Shown here: positions 6,627 through 13,477 of the stretch, one piece after another
How positions within the stretch are numbered: position 1 is the first letter of the stretch
Layout of the letters: each line of letters starts with the position of its first letter
NCBI GenBank assembly: GCA_963520725.1
Contig: CAUQSG010000036.1
Span: 1 to 14,721 of the forward strand
Direction of reading: 5' to 3'
Source of the DNA: JABCPE02 sp963520725
Lineage (GTDB): Bacteria; Bacteroidota; Bacteroidia; Flavobacteriales; Weeksellaceae
Length of the DNA: 14,721 nt
Program-made: the position numbers and the translations under genes
Notes under the pieces: generated by a model
Database searches by the model: none
What the model saw: only the letters and a program-made list of their open reading frames with translations
What the model was told of the DNA's origin: nothing

Positions 6627-9600
6627 TTATTTAAGCTCATATTCGATTATTTTCTCTGCTCCTGAAGTCTGTCCAGGTAAAACATATTTTATTTTTGCCC
6701 TATATTTTTGTTTAGGAATTACTCCAAAATCAGATTCCAAGAGTTGATTTATTTTTACAGGTCTTGCTTCTGCAGAAGTGTCAATATATTTATTAGCAGC
6801 TTTAGAAACTAATTCATACCAGTCAATTTTGTAATATCTGAACAGGTCATACTGATATGGGAAGGTGTGTTTTAATAGAGTATTTCCTTCACCAGAATTT
6901 AAGAAAGTAATGTATGAATTAAATATAGGCATTGCTTTTACAGGAGGAATTCCTGCAAAATCCTTATCATCATCTGCTCTGCTTAGCACAAGCTGGTCTA
7001 ACGGATAATCGTCATAAAACAGCATTTTGAACTTTTGTGCGAAAGAATCATCCATTAAAGCAGCAACTTCGACAAGAGGTTTTCCATCCGTATATTTTGT
7101 TCCTTGAAGCTCTACAATATCGAAATACTCATCAGCATTCATATTGTTTTGAAGAAACACCAAATCGGAACTAATTCTACCCCACATAGGTCTAAATTTC
7201 AAAGATTTAAGTTTATCTAAGAATGTATAATGTCTACTTGTTCTAAAAGTGAAAGAAAGTCTCTCTATTTCTCCATTTTTAGATAGATTTTGTGCTTTTT
7301 TGGTTTCAGTGGTTACAGAAACAGCAGATTCTTCTTCGCTTTCTTCCGTTTTTCTAGTTTCTATTAAAGTTTCATTATTAGTTGTTCCTCCTTTTGTGTT
7401 TTTGGCAATAAGAGCAAAAGTATAATCTTTTTCTTTATCTAGCTTAGGAATACTGAAATGAATAGTATTAGCATTATTGTCGTAAGAAAAATCATTTTCA
7501 ATAGGTTTCTCCGCTGCAAACTTGCTGATGGTTTTCCAGCTAGGATCATCAAATAAATAATCTTGCCCTCTCTTAAGTTTAATATATCCTTTGTTTGATT
7601 CCTTTGTGTAGAAATTATGCTGTTCTACCACAGGGTAGCCATATTGAATGTTTGAAAGTGGAATGCTGCTAGGAGCAGTTCCTGTTGTGAAAATTCTTTC
7701 TTCAGTTTCTGTAGCTTTTTTTCCATCAAGCATGATCGTTTCATAGATACCTCCTTTTTTCTCCATAAAACTTACCTGAGCTATAGCTTTGAGGGTTTTA
7801 TTAGGAGGAAGAATATCTGTAGATATAAAATTAGCTCCATCTTTGGAAGAAGTATATTCTATATTTCCAATGATTTCTTTACCAGATTCATCCACAATAG
7901 TCATTTTTTCCAAGATAATCTTGTAAGTGTGGTCTCCATCATCTTCAGGAATTACGATAGGTTCATTTACCCTCATAGCAAAAGTTGCCTGCGGTATAGC
8001 AAAAACATCAATATTCTTATCATTATTTCTTGGTGTAAGATCTGTGATGATTTTCATACCTCCAAGAACTGAAGCTTTTTCAAGTTTACATTCTTCTCCA
8101 AACTCAAGTTTAAAGCGGAATCTACCTTTGATGAGACCTCCAAGTAAATTATAGTAGCCTCCCAAATAACCTCTTACCCAGAAAGGGTTAGGTCCTCTAG
8201 CCTGAAGAAGGGCAGCTACCCCAGCTTTTATAATTGGAATTTTCTTTTTGATAAACCAAAGTTTTATTTTAATACCCAATTCTCCTTGTAGATAGGCATA
8301 AGCTTGTCCATTTGCATACCAACCATCAATACCGATATGACTTCCGCCTCGGTTGGAGCATCGTGCATCTCCATAGTTTTTGAGCATGATATCTGCACCT
8401 AACCCTGCCTGAAACCTAGCATAAAGTATCAGGGCGGTCATATCTCCTGTATCAAAATTTAAATGGGCTCCAAAAGCAAAACCTTTCCCTTCTCCAAGAG
8501 CATTTAGGTTTTTCATGTAGTCAGCTTCATCCAGACTTATTCCCAATATGTTAGCTACTTCTGCAGGAGGCGGAGGGCTTCCAGGGATACGGTTTCCTAC
8601 CATGAAATAACTCTTTGCTTCTAGATAGAATTTCCCAAATCCTACTTTAAGCCCGATCATATCGGTAGGGTTTCCGATGTGCAGATACCATTCTGTTGGA
8701 GCTATATGAAGCACAGCCCAGCCTGCTTTTCCATTGGGACCAACTCCTCTGATAACTCCTCCAGCACCATTGATATTGACATCTAAATTTGCATGAAAAA
8801 TATTATTGTTAAAATCATAATTCATAGCTAGTTTTCCATAGATGGTAGAAGGAACACTAGCAGATAATGGATATTGCTCTTCTACATCACTGATATCTAA
8901 AACAGCTTTTAGCTTATGATCTTTAAGGGATTGTAGGAATGAAGATTGGTTAACCATTCCTTTAAAGTTCTCTTGCAGTTTTGCAAAAGGTTGTGGAGCC
9001 AGCGCAGTAATATTGCTCATAATTACAGCTTCTCCTATAAAGCCGATTTGTGATAAACCTCCGTTCTTATTAGTAGAAACATTAAATCCAGCCATGAAAG
9101 AAGCTACACTATTGTTCTGAACAGCTCCATAAACACCAGCTCTTAGTGCAAGCCCTACATTTTCATCAGGTTTTAGTACAATCGCCATATTTTCATAACC
9201 AGGCAGTATTGTTTTCTCTTTATCAGGGATCATTCTATAGAAAGCACCTCCTGTGAAACCTGTAATTTTTATTCCTCCCATAATAGGAACATTCAGGTTG
9301 TCCACCTTCCCTTCAAATCCCCAGTATCTGAATGTGCTATAACCAAAGGCGGCATTTACAGATATTTTAGCTCCTTGTAAAGCTGCAATTTCTGCTTCTA
9401 ATGAAGCATTGAATCCATTTCCATATAATGGATCTTTCTTCATAAGATGTAAATATCCGTTTAATTTTGCTACTCCTACATCGACATTTCTTAAGGAAAG
9501 TTTAGATAGCGTGAATCCATTATATTCCCACTTTTGTCGGTGATCACTACTAGTAATTGCTCCATGTATGATGAGACCGCCTGAAGCAGAGAATTTGTTT

Positions 9601-11285
9601 TCTTGTAGACCTACATGGATTTCAAAGCCTAAATCAGCTCGGTTAGCATCTGCAGAAATCACGATATTCCCAATACTCACAGGAAAACCACCAAGTCTTT
9701 GTTCTCCCTCTACCCCAAAACTTTTTGCAGTAAGAAAAGGAGCTTTAGTTTGTAGAACTAATCCTTCAAACTTAATTCCTTTAAAATGGGCATCTTTTTT
9801 TGCATCTTGATCATTAGGAGATGTATTAGCAGCTACTGTAAGTTCTCCATTCAAAATAGCTCTGGGAAGAAATTCCTGATTAACAACTCTAAGTTCTACA
9901 GCAGATCCTTTTGCAATGGTAGCTTTTGCACTCCATATATTGAAATCAATATCATCAACTGTATTTACAGAAATTAGATATTCTTCCTCTGTAATTTGTC
10001 CTGTATATCCTAGATATTGAGGAATTTTTGAATTTTCATCTGTTGTTTTTTTCTGAATAGGAAGCTGAATTTTTCCACTTAGATTAGCTCCTACGATTTT
10101 AGAAGCAGCTAGATCAACTCCTATTTTGTCTAGAGAATATCTCCATGCATTTTCTTTGCTGGTAATGCCTTTTTCAAGTGGGAAAAGATTTTCAGCAGAA
10201 AATCTTCCTGACACACCATAATTATCAATAATTAAATTTTGTGCTGCTAATCTAACTCTAGAATTTATTTTATCCGAAGTTTTTATTTCCTGAGGAAGTC
10301 CTACTTCCAAAGCTCTTACATAAAGCCCACGCCATGATTCTGCCCCAGCAATAAGATATCCCTGCGTAGCATAATATTGAGGGAAAATGACATCAGGATC
10401 ATTTCGTAGATCACTAAGGTCGAGAATAGCTTCACTTGCATAAAAAGTAAAATATCCTTTGTCTTTATGCTGAGTCTGCGAAGTAATGGCAAAAGGAGTG
10501 ATGGAAACTTTAACAAGTAAGTCATTCCAATCACTAGCTTTTATAGCAAAATCTCCCCTTACTCGGTTAGGTAGAGGGAGAAGTTTTCCATTTTGTTCAA
10601 CAGGGCTGAGTATGTCTCTTGAAATCTGGACATTTCCTTTTAGAGCCAACTCTTTTATACCATCACAATCAATTATCACATAAGTATTATCATTAATACT
10701 TTCTCCACTCTCCTTGTTTATATGTCCTCCTTCTAAGGTTAAGAGCCATTTATTTTTATTAAAAGGAATATGTATGTCTCCCAAAAGTGAAAGCTTAGCA
10801 TCTCCTATAATTTTACCATTGTAAGAAAGTTTGATATTTTCTGCTCCAAAATATAATTTTTGTCGTCCTCCATCTATTCCCTTTTGAGGAGTAATTACTC
10901 TGGCATATACATTGATAAGAGCATATTCAGGGGTGAATTTTGCCTTGGTAACTACTATGGAATATTCTACATTCCCTTTATTCTCACGAAGCCCAACAGG
11001 AAGAGTGGTAAGTTCATTGGGGTTAATAGAATAAGCATAATTTCCACTTTGGTCTAATTCTTCAAAAGCTCCTATAGCCTTTCCTCTTTCTTTATCTTCA
11101 GAAGGAAGTTTATATTTATTCTCTTTTCCTAAATATTCCTGAAAAAAATCCTCTTTAGAAGATGGATGATATTTTATATAGTCTGAGGAATTCTTTAGGA
11201 GGGTAGAATCCTTAAAAATATTATTTGAATAAAAAAATTGAAAAAATAAAATACAAAGTATTGAGAATATAGATTTTTTCCTCAT
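6627..11285 (-). CDS. Giant secreted all-beta protein of unknown function, partner of the toxin
   Basis: Read as 1552 residues from the ATG at 11285, where a signal peptide begins (MRKKSIFSILCILFFQFFYS, cleavage near residue 20). The frame is open 12 codons further up, but those codons would spoil the signal peptide and overlap the promoter palindrome. I do not recognise a named domain. Residues from about 60 to 1070 are dominated by alternating polar/hydrophobic strands. The stretch from about 560 to 1070 is rich in Gly and aromatic residues (GGIKITGFTGGAFYR, GLALRAGVYGAV, WYANGQAYAYLQGELGIKI, WVRGYLGGYYNLLGGL), which resembles outer-membrane barrel or solenoid strands. A proline run lies near residue 903 (PGSPPPPAE), and two cysteines occur in CSNRGG and EECKLE. 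The last 480 residues look like Ig-like or fibronectin-like modules split by an acidic segment near 1318 (TEESEEES). It is the first gene of the toxin operon, 134 nt ahead of the toxin start. From memory, large proteins of this kind commonly accompany TANFOR proteins in flavobacteria. A transport, anchoring or scaffold role is inference. Confidence 0.65.
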   Translation of the reverse strand: MRKKSIFSILCILFFQFFYSNNIFKDSTLLKNSSDYIKYHPSSKEDFFQEYLGKENKYKLPSEDKERGKAIGAFEELDQSGNYAYSINPNELTTLPVGLRENKGNVEYSIVVTKAKFTPEYALINVYARVITPQKGIDGGRQKLYFGAENIKLSYNGKIIGDAKLSLLGDIHIPFNKNKWLLTLEGGHINKESGESINDNTYVIIDCDGIKELALKGNVQISRDILSPVEQNGKLLPLPNRVRGDFAIKASDWNDLLVKVSITPFAITSQTQHKDKGYFTFYASEAILDLSDLRNDPDVIFPQYYATQGYLIAGAESWRGLYVRALEVGLPQEIKTSDKINSRVRLAAQNLIIDNYGVSGRFSAENLFPLEKGITSKENAWRYSLDKIGVDLAASKIVGANLSGKIQLPIQKKTTDENSKIPQYLGYTGQITEEEYLISVNTVDDIDFNIWSAKATIAKGSAVELRVVNQEFLPRAILNGELTVAANTSPNDQDAKKDAHFKGIKFEGLVLQTKAPFLTAKSFGVEGEQRLGGFPVSIGNIVISADANRADLGFEIHVGLQENKFSASGGLIIHGAITSSDHRQKWEYNGFTLSKLSLRNVDVGVAKLNGYLHLMKKDPLYGNGFNASLEAEIAALQGAKISVNAAFGYSTFRYWGFEGKVDNLNVPIMGGIKITGFTGGAFYRMIPDKEKTILPGYENMAIVLKPDENVGLALRAGVYGAVQNNSVASFMAGFNVSTNKNGGLSQIGFIGEAVIMSNITALAPQPFAKLQENFKGMVNQSSFLQSLKDHKLKAVLDISDVEEQYPLSASVPSTIYGKLAMNYDFNNNIFHANLDVNINGAGGVIRGVGPNGKAGWAVLHIAPTEWYLHIGNPTDMIGLKVGFGKFYLEAKSYFMVGNRIPGSPPPPAEVANILGISLDEADYMKNLNALGEGKGFAFGAHLNFDTGDMTALILYARFQAGLGADIMLKNYGDARCSNRGGSHIGIDGWYANGQAYAYLQGELGIKIKLWFIKKKIPIIKAGVAALLQARGPNPFWVRGYLGGYYNLLGGLIKGRFRFKLEFGEECKLEKASVLGGMKIITDLTPRNNDKNIDVFAIPQATFAMRVNEPIVIPEDDGDHTYKIILEKMTIVDESGKEIIGNIEYTSSKDGANFISTDILPPNKTLKAIAQVSFMEKKGGIYETIMLDGKKATETEERIFTTGTAPSSIPLSNIQYGYPVVEQHNFYTKESNKGYIKLKRGQDYLFDDPSWKTISKFAAEKPIENDFSYDNNANTIHFSIPKLDKEKDYTFALIAKNTKGGTTNNETLIETRKTEESEEESAVSVTTETKKAQNLSKNGEIERLSFTFRTSRHYTFLDKLKSLKFRPMWGRISSDLVFLQNNMNADEYFDIVELQGTKYTDGKPLVEVAALMDDSFAQKFKMLFYDDYPLDQLVLSRADDDKDFAGIPPVKAMPIFNSYITFLNSGEGNTLLKHTFPYQYDLFRYYKIDWYELVSKAANKYIDTSAEARPVKINQLLESDFGVIPKQKYRAKIKYVLPGQTSGAEKIIEYELK

Positions 11286-11293
11286 ATAAAAAC

Positions 11294-11321
11294 ACATTTG
11301 CAACAAATGTAATGATATCAT
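11294..11321 (-). promoter_or_regulatory. Promoter -7 box and overlapping palindromes ahead of the partner/toxin operon
   Basis: The minus strand reads TACATTTG at 11311-11304, a match to TAnnTTTG, which would start the RNA roughly 10-15 nt before the ATG at 11285. No TTG element sits at the usual distance upstream. Overlapping the box is a 7-bp inverted repeat, ACATTTG (11294-11300) and CAAATGT (11304-11310) with a 3-nt centre. Next to it is the 10-bp palindrome ATGATATCAT at 11312-11321. Either could be an operator for repression of the toxin operon. No dedicated regulator gene adjoins, though the ParA partner or an unseen protein could bind. Confidence 0.4.
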
Positions 11322-11486
11322 ATTGTTGTAGAATTATCTTTATATATGATTTTTGTCATGTTTTGCTTTTACGAATATTTTCATCTATAAAATGTTGATA
11401 TACAGGCTGTGTAGTTGTGAAATATCATTGAGGTATAAAATGAATATTATAAATTAAAATAATAATAAAGATATATATTTATTTTA

Positions 11487-11494
11487 TATATTTG
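11487..11494 (+). promoter_or_regulatory. Promoter -7 box (TATATTTG) for the parA operon
   Basis: TATATTTG at 11487-11494 matches the Bacteroidota -7 consensus TAnnTTTG and lies 23 nt before the parA ATG, giving a short leader. No TTG element is present 17-23 nt upstream; that stretch is almost pure A/T. The region 11322-11486 between the divergent genes shows no open frame and is very AT-rich. Confidence 0.45.
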
Positions 11495-11517
11495 CAATAA
11501 GATTAATTTTTTAAATA

Positions 11518-12267
11518 ATGAAAGTAATATCTGTTATAACAGAAAAAGGAGGAGTAGGAAAAACAACTACAGTTATTCATCTTGGGGCTGCATTATCAGA
11601 AATGGGGAATAGAGTTCTTCTAATAGATTTTGATTCTCAAAGAAATTTATCGGATGGGTATAAAATACCTGAAGATTATTCTTATACGATTAAAAATTTT
11701 CTTGATGGAGATGGCGATTTTAGGGTTACACAAAAGAAAGAAAATTTATTTATTCTTTGTGGAGATAGGAATATAGAAAAAGAGAAATATAAAAGATATA
11801 TCATCAAAGAACGATTGGAGCTGCTGAATAGTATAATGAATTTTGATTTTGTATTGATAGACTGTCCGCCTAGACCATTGAATGGTGATTTGATTTTGGG
11901 AGAATTGGCTTTGTCAAGTTCAGATTATGTAATTAGTCCTATTTGGGCGGAAGAATACTCTATAAAAGGAATTAATAAACTTTTTCCAAGTATTCAAAGG
12001 ATCATAGATGAATATAATGGAAATTTAGATTTCCTTGGTTTCTTTTTTAATATGGTAAAGGTAAATAGTAGAAATTTTAAGGAGTATTCTATCAAAGCAA
12101 AGGAGCAAGCTGGAGAGTTTGTACTAAATACATATATTAGAGAGGATGTTAAGGTAGAAGATGCTAAAAAATTAGGGAAAACAGTTTTTCAAATAGCACC
12201 AAAATCTAGAGTTGCAGAAGATTTTAAGCAATTAGCAAAAGAATTATTATCAAAAATAAATAATTAA
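11518..12267 (+). CDS. parA: ParA-family plasmid partition ATPase
   Basis: A 249-residue Walker-type ATPase of the ParA/Soj group, which binds nucleoid DNA with ATP and moves or spaces plasmid copies through a DNA-bound partner. Visible motifs: the deviant Walker A KGGVGKTTT at 10-18, with signature Lys10 and P-loop Lys15; the A' motif LLIDFDSQ at 34-41 with Asp37 and Asp39; and the Walker B VLIDCPP with Asp115. The length and the absence of an N-terminal helix-turn-helix fit the small type Ib class, in which regulation falls to the partner. The next gene starts 1 nt after this stop, so the two are co-transcribed and probably translationally coupled. MinD and plasmid maintenance ATPases share these motifs, but the rep gene and iterons nearby favour partition. 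Confidence 0.88.
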   Translation: MKVISVITEKGGVGKTTTVIHLGAALSEMGNRVLLIDFDSQRNLSDGYKIPEDYSYTIKNFLDGDGDFRVTQKKENLFILCGDRNIEKEKYKRYIIKERLELLNSIMNFDFVLIDCPPRPLNGDLILGELALSSSDYVISPIWAEEYSIKGINKLFPSIQRIIDEYNGNLDFLGFFFNMVKVNSRNFKEYSIKAKEQAGEFVLNTYIREDVKVEDAKKLGKTVFQIAPKSRVAEDFKQLAKELLSKINN

Positions 12268-12268
12268 A

Positions 12269-12712
12269 ATGGAAGAAAGTAAAGATTTCGTTCTTAGTCT
12301 CAATAGGAATAAAAGCCAACAACAGACAGCTGATGAAAAAACACATAGAATAAGTATAAGAATGTACTTTGATGATTTTGAAAAGCTATTGAAATTTAGA
12401 AATTATAAAATTTTAGAGGAAAAAGATAGGGATTTCAATTTTACGAGAGCAATTTCAGAGGGAATAAATCTTCTGAATGAGAAATACAATATTCAAAGAG
12501 GGCGAGAAAAAGTAAAATTAAAAAAAGGGCGTCGCTTTGAAACTTCCTCTATGGAAATAAAAGATTCCACGATTAATCTTCCACAAGATGATATAGATTT
12601 TATAAATGATTTTATTTATTTCATGATGTATGAAAAAGGAAATATAGAATATACGAGGATGGAGTTTTTTAAGGAGTTGGTGTCTGAAATAGAGAAAAAA
12701 TATAATATATAG
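12269..12712 (+). CDS. Small partner of ParA, apparently two ribbon-helix-helix units in one chain
   Basis: A 147-residue protein that I take as the centromere-binding partner of the ParA 1 nt upstream. An N-terminal tail of about 26 polar residues could be the ParA-stimulating arm. Two segments each look like one ribbon-helix-helix unit. Unit 1 spans residues 27-75: strand RISIRM, a helix from DDFEKLL, and a second helix from FTRAISEGINLL ending EKYNI. Unit 2 spans residues 100-147: strand STINLP, a helix from DDIDFINDF, and a second helix from YTRMEFFKELV ending KKYNI. The two align across their length at an offset of about 70-72 residues, joined by a basic linker rich in Lys and Arg (77-90). 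RHH proteins are normally dimers of separate chains, so a single-chain version would be unusual. The DNA-binding role is inferred from context and fold pattern. Confidence 0.65.
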   Translation: MEESKDFVLSLNRNKSQQQTADEKTHRISIRMYFDDFEKLLKFRNYKILEEKDRDFNFTRAISEGINLLNEKYNIQRGREKVKLKKGRRFETSSMEIKDSTINLPQDDIDFINDFIYFMMYEKGNIEYTRMEFFKELVSEIEKKYNI

Positions 12713-12747
12713 ATATACTCAATTATAACAATATATATTGAGTATAT
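12713..12747. repeat. Inverted repeat after the partition genes (terminator or parS-like site)
   Basis: Perfect 11-bp arms, ATATACTCAAT at 12713-12723 and ATTGAGTATAT at 12737-12747, around a 13-nt A/T loop. It begins at the base after the stop codon of the ParA partner. A short T-run follows (12747-12750). The stem is AT-rich and therefore weak as a terminator, and its place beside parA and its partner would also suit a partition or operator site. The rest of the 135-bp gap to the next gene holds no frame or clear promoter. Confidence 0.5.
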
Positions 12748-12847
12748 TTTATATATCTATTTACAAGCAACGACGAATTAAAAGAATATAATGAATATAT
12801 ATTTAATACAATTATAATAATCATTAGATTTAATAAAATACACAACA

Positions 12848-13387
12848 ATGAAAAAATATGAGGCGGCAGTAAAGTTATCAACGGGTGAGGTTGTTGTATA
12901 TCATAATATTAATACAGGATTATTTAAGTTTCATAAATTCATTTGTGAAAAATTTAATAAGGAGCAAAAATGGAAATATTATAAAGTAAGAAGAATAAAA
13001 AATAAAGAAATTATAGGAACTTTCTACAATGAAAAATTAGAAAACTATTTTAGAGGGATAAAACTCTATGTTAGTTTTAAACTAAATTTAGCTGAAACAG
13101 GATACATATTTTCTCTTCCTTTTGAGAGGAATGGATATATTATCAATCGGAATTTATTCATTGCAAAGACACAAGTTCTGGAGGAGGGTAAAAACTTTCT
13201 TTCTATCATAGAATATACATTTAACAAGATGATAGAAGAAGCAAAAAATGCCCTATACCAATATTACAAAGAAAAAGGGCATCAAGTAGTGTTAGATGAG
13301 TTTATCTTAGGAGAAGTTGCCATGGAAAAAATATTGAATTATAATGGTAAGGAGAGACAAAGTTGTCCTCTTACAGATTTCCCATAA
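12848..13387 (+). CDS. Hypothetical plasmid protein, 179 residues
   Basis: I do not recognise this protein. It has no signal peptide or membrane segment. The N-terminal 35 residues look like strands and turns (YEAAVKLSTGEVVVYHN). A basic, tyrosine-rich stretch follows (about 40-75: KWKYYKVRRIKNKE), then mixed strands, and a long helix near 120-145 (FLSIIEYTFNKMIEEAKNALYQYYK). It sits alone between the partition genes and rep, 135 nt from the former and 82 nt from the latter, in the same direction as both. The ATG follows an A-rich stretch as usual for flavobacteria. Position suggests a plasmid maintenance or copy-control accessory role, but nothing in the sequence shows it. Base composition matches the neighbouring AT-rich backbone genes. 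Confidence 0.6.
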   Translation: MKKYEAAVKLSTGEVVVYHNINTGLFKFHKFICEKFNKEQKWKYYKVRRIKNKEIIGTFYNEKLENYFRGIKLYVSFKLNLAETGYIFSLPFERNGYIINRNLFIAKTQVLEEGKNFLSIIEYTFNKMIEEAKNALYQYYKEKGHQVVLDEFILGEVAMEKILNYNGKERQSCPLTDFP

Positions 13388-13437
13388 AAAAGCCCCAAAC
13401 AACCATAAAAGTTGAATAGGGCTAAATATTATTTTTT
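13386..13437 (-). ncRNA. Candidate antisense RNA of about 50 nt opposite the rep leader
   Basis: A promoter match (TTTG, 22 nt, TATATTTG; minus strand 13477-13444) is followed after about 7 nt by a possible RNA start near 13437 and then by a hairpin with a T6 run ending near 13386. The product would be a short structured RNA complementary to any transcript entering rep from upstream. No protein is encoded on this strand here. Antisense RNAs in this position often control plasmid copy number; that role here is inference. Confidence 0.4.
13391..13423 (-). terminator. Hairpin terminator, best fit on the minus strand
   Basis: Outer stem AGCCC (13391-13395) with GGGCT (13419-13423), a 4x4 internal loop, and inner stem CAAC (13400-13403) with GTTG (13411-13414) around a 7-nt loop. 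On the minus strand the stem is followed at once by six T (13391-13386), a good intrinsic terminator. On the plus strand the nearest T6 (13432-13437) is about 9 nt away, so it would end the 179-residue gene transcript only weakly. Confidence 0.6.
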
Positions 13438-13443
13438 GCGTTA

Positions 13444-13477
13444 CAAATATAAAGAAGAAAATATAAAATATGACAAA
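13444..13477 (-). promoter_or_regulatory. Flavobacterial promoter on the minus strand over the rep start
   Basis: On the minus strand TTTG (13477-13474) is followed by 22 nt and TATATTTG (13451-13444). This matches the known flavobacterial pattern TTG-N17-23-TAnnTTTG and is the only place in the window where I found both elements correctly spaced. The -33 element overlaps the first codons of rep (ATG at 13470). Transcription would run away from rep into the terminator at 13391-13423. Confidence 0.5.

Noticed and set aside
11286..11321. Upstream extension of the 1552-residue gene by 12 codons
   Set aside because: The extension overlaps the likely promoter and palindrome, and the MRKK signal peptide starts at 11285.
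13412..13438. Plus-strand rep promoter (TTG, 16 nt, ATTTTTTG)
   Set aside because: The -7 box lacks the conserved TA and the spacing is short; kept only as a remark under the rep gene.
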